Shown here: positions 27,206-35,055 of the stretch, piece by piece
How positions within the stretch are numbered: the stretch's first letter is position 1
Layout: each line of letters opens with the position of its first letter
Assembly: GCA_021769555.1 (NCBI GenBank)
Contig: JAETSR010000001.1
Coordinates: 186,001-250,000 of the forward strand
DNA from: Clostridiaceae bacterium
GTDB lineage: Bacteria; Bacillota; Clostridia; Oscillospirales; Acutalibacteraceae
DNA length: 64,000 nt
Reading direction: 5' to 3'
Position numbers and translations under genes: made by a program
Notes under the pieces: model-generated
What the model saw: only the letters and a program-made list of their open reading frames with translations
Told to the model about the DNA's origin: nothing
Databases searched by the model: none

Positions 27206-28654
27206 ATGACTAAAACTGAGATATATAAACTGCTGGAGGAAAAACAGGACATATTCATAGAAGTATCAGACAAAATCTGGGGGGACCCGGAGCTGTCACT
27301 GTCTGAGCACAACGCGGCTGAGCTGTATGAGCGGACCCTCTCTGAGCTGGGCTTTGAGGTTGAGCACGGCGTGGCGGGGATAGAGACGGCATTCTCGGGG
27401 AAGTTCGGCAGCGGAAAGCCGGTGATAGGGATTCTTGGCGAGTACGACGCGCTGGCGGGGCTGAGCCAGAAGGCGGGGGCCCTTGAGCCCTGTGAAGAAG
27501 TCGCCGGAGGCTGTGGGCATGGGTGCGGCCACCATATGCTGGGGGCCGGGAGCCTGGCGGCGGCCTGGGCTGTGAAGGAGTACCTTGAGGCCACGGGGGA
27601 GAGCGGCACGGTGATTTACTACGGCTGTCCCGGAGAGGAAGGGGGCGCTGGCAAGGCGTTCATGGCCAGAGAGGGGCTGTTCTATAAGCTGGACGCGGCG
27701 CTGACCTGGCACCCGGGAACGGCCAATGAAATTTTTACCGGGACCAATAATACCAGTATGCAGGTGGAGTACACCTTCAGCGGCACGGCCGCCCACGCGG
27801 CGGGGAACCCCCATCAGGGCAGGAGCGCTTTGGACGCGGTGGAGCTGATGAACATAGGGGTGCAGTTTCTGAGGGAGCATATCCCGGGCACGGACTGCCT
27901 GCACTATGCTATAACCAATACCGGGGGTATCTCGCCAAATGTTGTGCAGAGCAAGGCCACGGTGCTCTATATGGTGCGGTCTAATAATGTGCCAAATAAT
28001 AAGAAGCTCTTAGCCCGGGTGGACAATATTGCCAGGGGCGCGGCGCTGATGACGGATACCACATTTAAAAGAAGGTTCATTGACGGCACGGCTGATTTGC
28101 TGCCCAACGAGACTTTGGAGCGGGCGCTGTATGCCAATATGGAGGAGATACCCCTGCCGGAGTACACCAAAGAGGAGCGGGACTTCGCCGCGGCCCTGGA
28201 CGCCACCTGCCCGAAGGAGGATGGTGAGCTGCCGGGTATCGGGGCGAAGTATGACCCTGAGGTGCGCAGGAGGGTTTCGGAGCTCTCGGACAATGGGAAC
28301 GCCCCCCTGAACGACTTTTTGTGCCCCTTCTATCACAGCGATAAGCAGGAGCCTGGCTCCACGGACGTGGGGGACGTGAGCTGGCAGACCCCAACCGCCC
28401 AGATAAGCACGGCCACCTGGACGGCCCACTCCCCCGGGCACAGCTGGCAGAACGTGAGCGGCGGGAAGACCGGCATTGCCCATAAGGGGCTGATGTACGC
28501 GGCGAAGGTGCTGGCGGGGACGGCCATTGACCTTATCACCACCCCGGAGCTCTTGGAGAAGGCTAAGGCTGAATTTAAGGTGACGGCGGCGAAGGGCTAC
28601 GACTGCCCAATAGAGCCCGACGCCGTGCCGGTGCCGGTTGAGGAAATGCTTTGA
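27206..28654 (+). CDS. M20-family amidohydrolase, AbgB-like
   Basis: A 482-residue zinc amidohydrolase related to p-aminobenzoyl-glutamate hydrolase subunit B. The metal motif GCGHGCGHHMLG is near residues 104-115, GCPGEEGGAGKA holds the catalytic glutamate, and the dimerisation lid contains HAAGNPHQGRSALDAVELMN. DVGDVSWQTP and the late HSPGHSWQN motif are typical of AbgB. Cytoplasmic. AAGAGG lies before the ATG. It overlaps the WYL regulator gene by four bases, so regulator and enzyme are coupled. The natural substrate may be a peptide-like amide rather than a folate breakdown product. Confidence 0.9.
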   Translation: MTKTEIYKLLEEKQDIFIEVSDKIWGDPELSLSEHNAAELYERTLSELGFEVEHGVAGIETAFSGKFGSGKPVIGILGEYDALAGLSQKAGALEPCEEVAGGCGHGCGHHMLGAGSLAAAWAVKEYLEATGESGTVIYYGCPGEEGGAGKAFMAREGLFYKLDAALTWHPGTANEIFTGTNNTSMQVEYTFSGTAAHAAGNPHQGRSALDAVELMNIGVQFLREHIPGTDCLHYAITNTGGISPNVVQSKATVLYMVRSNNVPNNKKLLARVDNIARGAALMTDTTFKRRFIDGTADLLPNETLERALYANMEEIPLPEYTKEERDFAAALDATCPKEDGELPGIGAKYDPEVRRRVSELSDNGNAPLNDFLCPFYHSDKQEPGSTDVGDVSWQTPTAQISTATWTAHSPGHSWQNVSGGKTGIAHKGLMYAAKVLAGTAIDLITTPELLEKAKAEFKVTAAKGYDCPIEPDAVPVPVEEML

Positions 28655-29547
28655 AGATAGACAGGCTTATCGGGATATTATCAATAATGTTACAGCGGGA
28701 AAGGGTGACGGCGCCTTTTCTCGCTGATACTTTCGAGGTTTCCCGAAGGACCATTAACCGGGACATCGAGGCTTTGTGCCGGGCGGGGATACCCATACGC
28801 ACAGCCCAGGGCTCGGGGGGCGGGCTGTCCATTATGAGCGGCTACCGGGTGGACAGGTCACTCCTAACTTCCGGGGACATGCAGGCTATATTAGCGGGGC
28901 TTCGGAGCCTTGACAGCGTCAGCGGCACAAACAGGTACGCCCAGCTCATGGAGAAGCTGGCGGGGCCGGGGGCCATGGCACAGGAGGGCTTTCTGCTGAT
29001 AGATTTGGCCTCCTGGTACAAGGGGCCCCTGTCTGAGAAGCTGGGGGTTTTGCAGGAGGGGATAGCCGGCCGGCGGCTGGCTGGCTTTCGGTACTACGGC
29101 CCGGGCGGGGAGTCGGAGCGGGTTATCGAGCCCTATTATATCGTGTTCCGGTGGGGGAGCTGGTACGTGTGGGGGTACTGCCTTGAGCGGGGGGACTATC
29201 GGCTCTTCAAGCTGAACCGCATGACGGAGCTCGCCCTAAAGGACGGCTTTATCCCCAGGGACGCGCCCTACCCGGATTTGAGCGACGAGCGGGTATTTCC
29301 CGGGAATTACAGGGTGGAGGCAGTTGTGCCCGCAAAGTACAAGTGGCGGCTGGTGGAGGAGTTCGGGGAGCGCTGCTTTACGGTGGAGCCGGACGGCAGG
29401 TGCAGGTTCTCCATAGACTTTACAAATATTGACAGCGCCGTGGACTGGCTTTTGGAGTTTCGGGGGGACGCGGAGCTTGTGGGCCCGGAGGAGGTGCGGG
29501 AGGCGCTGCTTAAAATGGGGAGAAAAATTATTGATATGTACGGCTGA
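28651..29547 (+). CDS. HTH-WYL transcriptional regulator (YafY/DeoR-like)
   Basis: A 298-residue DNA-binding regulator. The winged helix is at residues 1-60 (RLIGILSIMLQ, SRRTINRDIEALCRAG), and the WYL ligand-sensing domain covers about 130-215 (EPYYIVFRWGSWYVWGYC), followed by a WCX domain. The start is TTG 28651 overlapping the M20 stop (TTGA), supported by GAGGAAA. Its stop codon touches a 24-bp perfect palindrome in front of the next gene, a probable binding site. Local control of the toroid-fold gene is therefore likely. Confidence 0.9.
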   Translation: MKIDRLIGILSIMLQRERVTAPFLADTFEVSRRTINRDIEALCRAGIPIRTAQGSGGGLSIMSGYRVDRSLLTSGDMQAILAGLRSLDSVSGTNRYAQLMEKLAGPGAMAQEGFLLIDLASWYKGPLSEKLGVLQEGIAGRRLAGFRYYGPGGESERVIEPYYIVFRWGSWYVWGYCLERGDYRLFKLNRMTELALKDGFIPRDAPYPDLSDERVFPGNYRVEAVVPAKYKWRLVEEFGERCFTVEPDGRCRFSIDFTNIDSAVDWLLEFRGDAELVGPEEVREALLKMGRKIIDMYG

Positions 29548-29570
29548 ACATGACATACAGCTGTCATGTT
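29547..29570 (+). promoter_or_regulatory. Palindromic operator candidate before the toroid-fold gene
   Basis: AACATGACA-TACAGC-TGTCATGTT, a perfect 9-bp inverted repeat. A TATAAT box follows at 29579-29584, and no good -35 box is seen, so the palindrome occupies the -35 region. This suits a promoter whose activity depends on the bound regulator, most likely the adjacent WYL protein. Confidence 0.7.
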
Positions 29571-29616
29571 TTGGGGTGTATAATCGGGGTAAAATACATC
29601 CCACTGGAGGTACAAA

Positions 29617-30516
29617 ATGGACGTAAATAAGGCAAAGAAGTTTATTATCGAGCACGCAAGGCCCATGGAGCTGGCGGAGTACCGCTGCATATTCGAGGGC
29701 GGGTCAAAGCAGGCCGTGGTGGAGGAACTGAGAAAATTCCAGAACCCGGACGGCGGCTTCGGCAACGCGTTAGAGCCGGACAACTGGAACCCCAATTCAT
29801 CCCCCATCACCACCAACGACGCCATAATCAAGCTGTGCCATACCGGGGCGCTCCGGGAGGCCGGGGAGGTCACTGAGGGCATTGCCCGGTGGCTGGGGAG
29901 CGGGGATGGCTTTGACAGCGAGCAGAAGCGCTGGCGGTTCGCCATAAAGTCGAACTGTGAGCACCCACACGCCATCTGGTGGGAGCCTGGAGACGATGGG
30001 AAGGAGAGCTGGAACCCAACGGTGTCCCTGGCGGCGTTCATGGTTTGCGTGGACGGGGGAGAGCAGTGGAAGGAGCTGGCGCGGGAGGCTTTCCTGTGGC
30101 TTGAGAGCGTGGATGAGATTGGCAGCGACGAGGTGAAGTGCTTTATACTGGCCCACGAGCTTTTGGAGCTGTACGGCGTGACTGACGTGACAGAGCGTGA
30201 CAGGAGCCGGGAGGCGGTGAAAAGGGCCGTGGGGCTGGCGCTCTGCCGGGAGGTGGAGAAGTACGGCGTTGAGTATGTGGCCGGGCCGTCGGCGTTCTTC
30301 GGGGGGGATGAGTATTTCCCGGAGGGTATAGATGAGCTTATAGAGGCAGAGCTTGGGGCAATAGATAAACTGCAAATGGAGGACGGCGGGTTTGACATAA
30401 CCTGGCAGTGGTATACCCCATATGAGGAGGAGTTCAGGCAGGCCCGGGACTGGTGGCGGCCAAGGGTGACGATGGAAAAGCTGGGGTTTTACAAATACGC
30501 GGTCAAGGAGCGTTAG
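29617..30516 (+). CDS. Alpha/alpha-toroid protein, prenyltransferase/squalene-cyclase-like repeats
   Basis: A 299-residue soluble protein. The QNPDGGFGNALEPD segment (about residues 42-55) and the later KLQMEDGGFDITWQWY are QxxDGGF repeats typical of terpene cyclase/prenyltransferase toroids, but the catalytic DxDD or prenyl-binding motifs are absent, so it may not be an enzyme of that class. GGAGG lies before ATG 29617. It follows a WYL regulator and a palindromic operator. Similar hypothetical proteins occur in other Firmicutes; the role is unknown. Confidence 0.75.
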   Translation: MDVNKAKKFIIEHARPMELAEYRCIFEGGSKQAVVEELRKFQNPDGGFGNALEPDNWNPNSSPITTNDAIIKLCHTGALREAGEVTEGIARWLGSGDGFDSEQKRWRFAIKSNCEHPHAIWWEPGDDGKESWNPTVSLAAFMVCVDGGEQWKELAREAFLWLESVDEIGSDEVKCFILAHELLELYGVTDVTERDRSREAVKRAVGLALCREVEKYGVEYVAGPSAFFGGDEYFPEGIDELIEAELGAIDKLQMEDGGFDITWQWYTPYEEEFRQARDWWRPRVTMEKLGFYKYAVKER

Positions 30517-30563
30517 GCTCCTTGCAGGGTTTGGGGCAGCGCCCCAAGGTCTTGCCGAAGGCC
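30516..30563 (+). repeat. Intergenic repeat family A, right half
   Basis: CTCCTTGCAGGGTTT, GGGGC-AGC-GCCCC hairpin and CTTGCC-GAA-GGC end, matching the right half of the copy at 11755-11798 almost exactly. It starts at the stop codon of the toroid-fold gene. Confidence 0.7.
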
Positions 30564-30583
30564 AAAAAATACTCAAAAAAATT

Positions 30584-30626
30584 AAGCACTGTTCAGCTTG
30601 CTGGACAGTGCTTACTATGTTATAAT
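30584..30626 (+). promoter_or_regulatory. pyrK-pyrD operon promoter within a long palindrome
   Basis: TTGCTG (30598-30603), 17 bases, TATAAT (30621-30626). The region 30584-30613 is a near-perfect 30-bp palindrome: AAGCACTGT-T-CAGC-TT-GCTG-G-ACAGTGCTT. It covers the -35 box. Read as RNA it is a 14-bp hairpin without a T-tract on the plus strand, so operator function is as likely as a terminator. Confidence 0.65.
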
Positions 30627-30653
30627 AGTTAAAAAACGCAAAGGAGCACCCAA

Positions 30654-31418
30654 ATGAAACCCTACGACTCAAAGCCATGCAGGCTTCTCTCAGCGGGGGA
30701 GCTTACCCCGGGGATATTCGATTTCACGGTGAGCTGCCCGGAGCTGGCGGCAATGGCTGTCCCCGGGCAGTTCGCCCAGATACTCGTGCCGGGGCACACC
30801 CTCAGGAGGCCCATATCAATATGCAGTATAGACAAAAACTCAGGCACACTGCGCTTTGTGTTCCAGGTGCGGGGGGCCGGGACAGAGGGGCTCTCAAAAT
30901 TCCGGGAGGGGGACACGATAGAGCTGCTGGCCCCCCTGGGGAAGGGTTTTCCAATCGACCCGGATAAGCGCACGCTCTTGGTGGGCGGCGGCATAGGCGT
31001 GCCCCCTCTGCTGGGCGCGGCCGAGGCGCTGGGCGGGAACGCTGTGGCTGTGCTGGGCTTTAGAAACAGGGAGCTGGTCATACTTGAGGAAGATTTTAAG
31101 AGTACCGGGGCGAAGGTGCTTGTTGCCACGGACGACGGCTCTTATGGCTTTCACGGCCTTGTGACCGAGCTCGGGGCAGGTGAGGACTTCCAGGTGCTCA
31201 TGGCCTGCGGGCCCGGGCCAATGCTCAGGGGTGTGAAGGCCCTGGCGGCTGAGCGGGGCGCGCAGGGGTATCTGTCCCTTGAGCAGAGGATGGCCTGCGG
31301 GGTAGGCGCTTGCTTAGGCTGCGCGGTTGGGCTCGTGGACGGCGAGGGCCGGGAGTACTTCGGGCATGTGTGCAAGGACGGCCCGGTGTTCCCCATGGAC
31401 ATGGTTAGGGAGGTATAA
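30654..31418 (+). CDS. pyrK: Dihydroorotate dehydrogenase electron-transfer subunit
   Basis: A 254-residue FAD and [2Fe-2S] subunit that passes electrons from PyrD to NAD. The FAD motif RRPISICSID is near residue 52, the NAD-binding GGGIGVPPLLGAAEAL near 110, and the cluster cysteines are in ACGVGACLGC and HVCKDGPVF. CAAAGGAGC precedes the ATG. It is directly followed by pyrD, the usual order for class 1B enzymes. The leader is too short for a PyrR attenuator. Confidence 0.96.
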   Translation: MKPYDSKPCRLLSAGELTPGIFDFTVSCPELAAMAVPGQFAQILVPGHTLRRPISICSIDKNSGTLRFVFQVRGAGTEGLSKFREGDTIELLAPLGKGFPIDPDKRTLLVGGGIGVPPLLGAAEALGGNAVAVLGFRNRELVILEEDFKSTGAKVLVATDDGSYGFHGLVTELGAGEDFQVLMACGPGPMLRGVKALAAERGAQGYLSLEQRMACGVGACLGCAVGLVDGEGREYFGHVCKDGPVFPMDMVREV

Positions 31419-31421
31419 TTT

Positions 31422-32327
31422 ATGCTTAACGTGAACATAGCTGGGGTGGAGTTCAAAAACCCCATAATCGCCGCCTCGGGGACGTTCGGGTTCGGGCGGG
31501 AGTACGCTGAGATGTACCCGCTCAGTGAGCTGGGCGGGATTAGCTGCAAGGGCACCACCCTGAAGGAGCGCCCGGGCAACCCGCCTCCCAGGGTCACGGA
31601 GACGCCGGGGGGTATGCTCAACGCCGTGGGGCTCCAGAACCCGGGGGTGGAGCATTTTATTAAGGAGGATTTGCCCTGGCTCAGCAGGCAGGGCACGAGG
31701 ATAATAGCGAACGTGGCCGGGAGCGCCGTATCTGACTACTGCAAGACGGCTGAGCTTTTGAACGGCACGCCCGTAGATATGGTGGAGCTGAACATATCCT
31801 GCCCCAACGTGAAGGAGGGCGGGGTGCAGTTCGGGGTGACGGCGAAGGGGGTTGAGGGCATTACCCGGGCTGTGCGGGACTGCTGCAAGAAGCCCCTTAT
31901 GGTGAAGCTCTCCCCAAATGTGACGGACATCACGGAGATGGCAATAGCTGCCGAAAGCGGCGGGGCTGACGCGCTGTCCCTGATAAACACGCTCACCGGT
32001 ATGCGCATAGACATCAACTCCCGGCGGCCTATAATCAGGAACAATACCGGGGGGCTCTCGGGCCCGGCGGTGCTGCCGGTGGCTATACGCATGGTCTGGC
32101 AGGTATCTGGGAAGGTGAAGCTGCCTATTGTGGGGCTGGGGGGTATCTCCACCTGGCAGGACGCGGTGGAAATGCTCCTGGCCGGGGCCAGCGCCGTACA
32201 GGTGGGCACGGCAATTTTCACCGACCCATACGCGCCCATCAAAATCAGGGACGGCTTACAGGAGTTTATGGAGAAGAACGGAGTGAAGTCCGTATCGGAG
32301 CTTACGGGAGGTGTGAAGCCATGGTGA
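31422..32327 (+). CDS. pyrD: Dihydroorotate dehydrogenase, class 1B catalytic subunit
   Basis: Oxidises dihydroorotate to orotate in pyrimidine synthesis. The 301-residue TIM barrel has the FMN-binding AASGTFGFG, the NISCPNVKEGG motif and the catalytic Cys of class 1 enzymes in that loop (about residue 127), and VGLGGISTWQDA near the C terminus. GGGAGGT precedes the ATG. Three bases separate it from pyrK. The next gene starts inside its last codons. Confidence 0.97.
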   Translation: MLNVNIAGVEFKNPIIAASGTFGFGREYAEMYPLSELGGISCKGTTLKERPGNPPPRVTETPGGMLNAVGLQNPGVEHFIKEDLPWLSRQGTRIIANVAGSAVSDYCKTAELLNGTPVDMVELNISCPNVKEGGVQFGVTAKGVEGITRAVRDCCKKPLMVKLSPNVTDITEMAIAAESGGADALSLINTLTGMRIDINSRRPIIRNNTGGLSGPAVLPVAIRMVWQVSGKVKLPIVGLGGISTWQDAVEMLLAGASAVQVGTAIFTDPYAPIKIRDGLQEFMEKNGVKSVSELTGGVKPW

Positions 32328-32995
32328 CAAAAATCTACCTTATACGCCACTGCCAGTCTATGGGGAATATCGAGCACAGGTTCCAGGGGCGGTATGACGC
32401 GGATATAAGCCCCGCCGGCGAGAAGCAGCTGGAATTATTGGGCCTGCGATTTCGCAACGAACCCATTGACGCCATATACACAAGCCCTCTAAAAAGGGCC
32501 AGGAAGACCGCAGAGGCCATTGCAAAATATCATAATATTGAGATTATCCAGGAGCCGGGGCTCATTGAGATAGACTGCGGCAGGATGGAAAACCTTCTGC
32601 TCACGGAGGTGGCGCAGCAGTTCCCGGAGGTGGCTGTAAACTGGGACAGGAGCCCGGATTTGTGCCAGTTCCCAGGCGGGGAGACTATGGCTGAAGTGTA
32701 TGAGCGGGTGAATAAGGCCCTCGATAAGATAATCGCCGAGAACGAGGGGAAGACGGTGGTGGTGACTACCCACGGCGGGGCGCTGAGGAACCTCTATGCC
32801 CGGATACAGTTCGGCGAGCCCATAGGCATACGAAAGAGCGAGGTCTTCGGGAACACCGGGGTGAGCACGCTGACAGCCGGGGACGGTAAGCTGTACTTTG
32901 AGAGCATAAACGACCTCTCCCACCTGCCGGAGGACATGCGCAGGCCCCCTACGAAATTCTCCTTCGAGGCGATGAGGGGGAATGAGCCGGTATGA
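32321..32995 (+). CDS. Histidine phosphatase family protein (phosphoglycerate mutase-like)
   Basis: A 224-residue phosphatase of the branch 1 histidine phosphatase fold. The catalytic motif reads LIRHCQSMGN (H9), with Cys replacing the usual Gly after RH, followed by RYDADISPAG. The second histidine is in TTHGGALRNL near residue 150. GGGAGGTG precedes ATG 32321, which overlaps the pyrD stop. The substrate may be a sugar phosphate or nucleotide; context with pyrD is not proof. Confidence 0.88.
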   Translation: MVTKIYLIRHCQSMGNIEHRFQGRYDADISPAGEKQLELLGLRFRNEPIDAIYTSPLKRARKTAEAIAKYHNIEIIQEPGLIEIDCGRMENLLLTEVAQQFPEVAVNWDRSPDLCQFPGGETMAEVYERVNKALDKIIAENEGKTVVVTTHGGALRNLYARIQFGEPIGIRKSEVFGNTGVSTLTAGDGKLYFESINDLSHLPEDMRRPPTKFSFEAMRGNEPV

Positions 32996-33420
32996 TAATT
33001 CTGGGCGTTGACCTGGGACATGCACGGACGGGGCTTTCGGTTTCTGACAAAAACGAGCTTTTGGCAAGCCCTCTTAAAGTCATACACCAGCGGGACCCGG
33101 AGAAGCTGTGTGCTGAGATAGCTAAAGCGGCGGGGGAGGTAAAAGCTGAGCTTATCGCTGTGGGGCTCCCAAGGAACATGGACGGCTCCGAGGGGGAGAG
33201 CGCCCTCTTTGCCCGGGAAATGGGGGCGAGGATAGGGGAGCTTACATCCCTGCCGGTGCGCTTTGTGGACGAGCGGGGGACAACCGTCACGGCCCACGGG
33301 TATCTCAACGAGACGAATATCCGGGGGAAAAAGCGTAAGGCTGTTGTTGACGCGGTGGCGGCGGTGGTGATACTTGAGGATTTTTTGAGATACCGGAAAA
33401 ACTGCCCGGAAGAAGGCTGA
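32992..33420 (+). CDS. ruvX: Putative Holliday junction resolvase / pre-16S rRNA nuclease RuvX (YqgF)
   Basis: A 142-residue RNase H-fold nuclease. MIILGVDLGHARTGLSVSD carries the first acidic residue, VGLPRNMDGSEG the second motif and VDAVAAVVILEDFL the C-terminal acidic residue. FVDERGTT is conserved in the family. The ATG overlaps the previous stop (ATGA). In E. coli the homologue trims 16S rRNA; resolvase activity is the older assignment. Confidence 0.94.
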   Translation: MIILGVDLGHARTGLSVSDKNELLASPLKVIHQRDPEKLCAEIAKAAGEVKAELIAVGLPRNMDGSEGESALFAREMGARIGELTSLPVRFVDERGTTVTAHGYLNETNIRGKKRKAVVDAVAAVVILEDFLRYRKNCPEEG

Positions 33421-33466
33421 CGTTCTGGGCATAATATGCGCATATATAATAGAAAGGCGTGATTTT

Positions 33467-34417
33467 ATGTGCGGCAATAAGCGGAAGATAGTTTTGGTGG
33501 GCACCGGGATGGTGGGCATGAGCTTTGCGTACTCGGCCCTGAACCGCGGGCTCTGCGACACCCTGGTGCTGGTGGACGTGGACAAGAAGCGGGCCATGGG
33601 GGAGGCCATGGACCTAAACCACGGCCTGGCCTTCGCCGGGAGCAGCATGAAGATATACGCGGGGGAGTACTCCGACTGCTCGGACGCGGACATGGTGGTG
33701 ATATCCGCGGGGGTGGGGCAGAAGCCGGGGGAGTCCAGGCTAGAGCTTCTAAAGCGCAACGCGGAGGTGTTCCAGTCCATTATCGAGCCGGTGGTGCGCT
33801 CGGGGTTCGGGGGAGTTTTCTTAGTTGCAACCAACCCTGTGGACATCATGACCCGGGTGACCTTCGAGCTCTCGGGCTTCAACCCCAAGCGGGTCTTCGG
33901 CACAGGGACCACCCTTGACACCGCAAGGCTCCGGTATCTTCTGGGAGAATACTTCTCCGTTGACCCCAGGAACATGCACGCCTATGTTATCGGGGAGCAC
34001 GGGGACAGCGAGTTCGTGCCATGGAGCCAGGCCATGATTGCAACAAAGCCGGTTATAGACGTGTGCGAACAGTCCGGGGGGAAGTACCAGCTCTCGGAGG
34101 TCCAGCGGCTGAGCGTTGAAGTTAGGGACGCGGCCCAGCGCATAATAGAAGCCAAGCGGGCGACTTATTACGGCATAGGCATGGCCATGGTGCGCATAGC
34201 CCGGGCGGTGCTCTCGGACGAGAACTCGGTGCTGACGGTGTCGGCGAGGCTCTGGGGGGAGTACGGCAGGAAGGGGGTGTACGCCGGGGTGCCCTGCATA
34301 GTCAACAGGAACGGGGTTGACCGGGTGCTTGAGCTGGGGCTCACGGAGGATGAGCAGGGGAAGTTTGACGAGTCCTGCGATATACTTGAGGAGAGCTATC
34401 AGGGATTGGAGCTGTGA
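33467..34417 (+). CDS. ldh: L-lactate dehydrogenase
   Basis: Reduces pyruvate to L-lactate with NADH. The 316 residues are standard. The NAD loop VGTGMVGMSFAY is at residues 12-23, DxDKKR (VDVDKKRAMGEAMDLNHG) marks NAD specificity, and the catalytic IGEHGDSEFVPWS contains the active-site His near 177. GAAAGG lies before the ATG. Upstream, ATATGCGCATAT (a 12-bp palindrome at about 33436-33447) overlaps a TATAAT-like box, which may be an operator. Confidence 0.96.
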   Translation: MCGNKRKIVLVGTGMVGMSFAYSALNRGLCDTLVLVDVDKKRAMGEAMDLNHGLAFAGSSMKIYAGEYSDCSDADMVVISAGVGQKPGESRLELLKRNAEVFQSIIEPVVRSGFGGVFLVATNPVDIMTRVTFELSGFNPKRVFGTGTTLDTARLRYLLGEYFSVDPRNMHAYVIGEHGDSEFVPWSQAMIATKPVIDVCEQSGGKYQLSEVQRLSVEVRDAAQRIIEAKRATYYGIGMAMVRIARAVLSDENSVLTVSARLWGEYGRKGVYAGVPCIVNRNGVDRVLELGLTEDEQGKFDESCDILEESYQGLEL

Positions 34418-34511
34418 GCTTTTGGGGGGGGCGCTCTTGTGGCAGGGGGCGCCCGCCTATACATCAGGCTGGGATTTTTGCAAGACCGGCGCAAAACCGG
34501 GCGATTTTAGG

Positions 34512-34540
34512 TTGACAAACGCCCTGAGATAGTGTATAAT
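34512..34540 (+). promoter_or_regulatory. ylxM-ffh operon promoter
   Basis: Perfect TTGACA (34512-34517), 17 bases, TATAAT (34535-34540). Just downstream TGTAAAG-N7-CTTTACA (34548-34568) is a perfect 7-bp inverted repeat at the start of the transcript. Confidence 0.9.
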
Positions 34541-34593
34541 CCGTAGGTGTAAAGAAAATCCCTTTACAGACAAAGAGGCGGTAGGAGAAAGGA

Positions 34594-34968
34594 ATGAGGG
34601 CGGGGATGCCCAAGGATTTGAGGATATCGGTCCTGCTGGACTTTTACGGTGAAATGCTCACGGGGACTCAGAGGGAGACCTTGGATGAGTATTATAACCA
34701 GGACATGTCGCTCTCGGAGATAGGCGAGGAGCGGGGGATAAGCAGGCAGGGCGTCAGGGACGCCATAAAGCGGGCCAAGGAGCAGCTTATTGAGATGGAG
34801 GAGAAGCTGGGGCTTGCAAAGAGGTTCCAGGAGGTGCAGGGGGCGCTGGCGGCCATATGCGACTGTGCGCTGGAGATACAGGAGCTGAATGATGGGGGCG
34901 TGCAGGGGATAGATGAGAATGTGCAGGAGATAATTGAGCTGGCACAGAAGATTTCGGATGAAGAGTGA
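34594..34968 (+). CDS. ylxM: YlxM/p13-like helix-turn-helix protein
   Basis: A 124-residue protein encoded next to ffh in many Firmicutes. Residues 9-70 form the sigma-70 region 4-like HTH (LLDFYGEMLTGTQRETLDEY, then DMSLSEIGEERGISRQGVRDAIKRA). In streptococci it regulates SRP GTPase activity. Compared with the family it has an extra C-terminal helix pair (about residues 90-124). GGAG stands six bases before ATG. Its TGA stop is the first codon of repeat C1. Confidence 0.93.
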   Translation: MRAGMPKDLRISVLLDFYGEMLTGTQRETLDEYYNQDMSLSEIGEERGISRQGVRDAIKRAKEQLIEMEEKLGLAKRFQEVQGALAAICDCALEIQELNDGGVQGIDENVQEIIELAQKISDEE

Positions 34969-35040
34969 CCGGTCCAGCGGGTCTTACGCTGGCGAGGGGC
35001 GCGGGGGCGAGAAGCCCCCGGATTTTGCCGGAGGCAAAAA
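34966..35040 (+). repeat. Intergenic repeat family C, copy 1
   Basis: TGACCGGTCCAGCGGGTCTT followed by ACGCTGGCGAGGGG, a GGGGGC-GAGAA-GCCCCC hairpin and TTTTGCC-GGA-GGCAAAA. The opening TGA is the ylxM stop codon. The same 35 bases begin at 51025, after ftsW. Confidence 0.8.
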
Positions 35041-35055
35041 AAGAGGTGAGGTTCA

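Noticed and set aside
30627..30653. PyrR-type attenuator before pyrK
   Set aside because: Only about 20 bases lie between the start site and the ATG, without anti-terminator structure.
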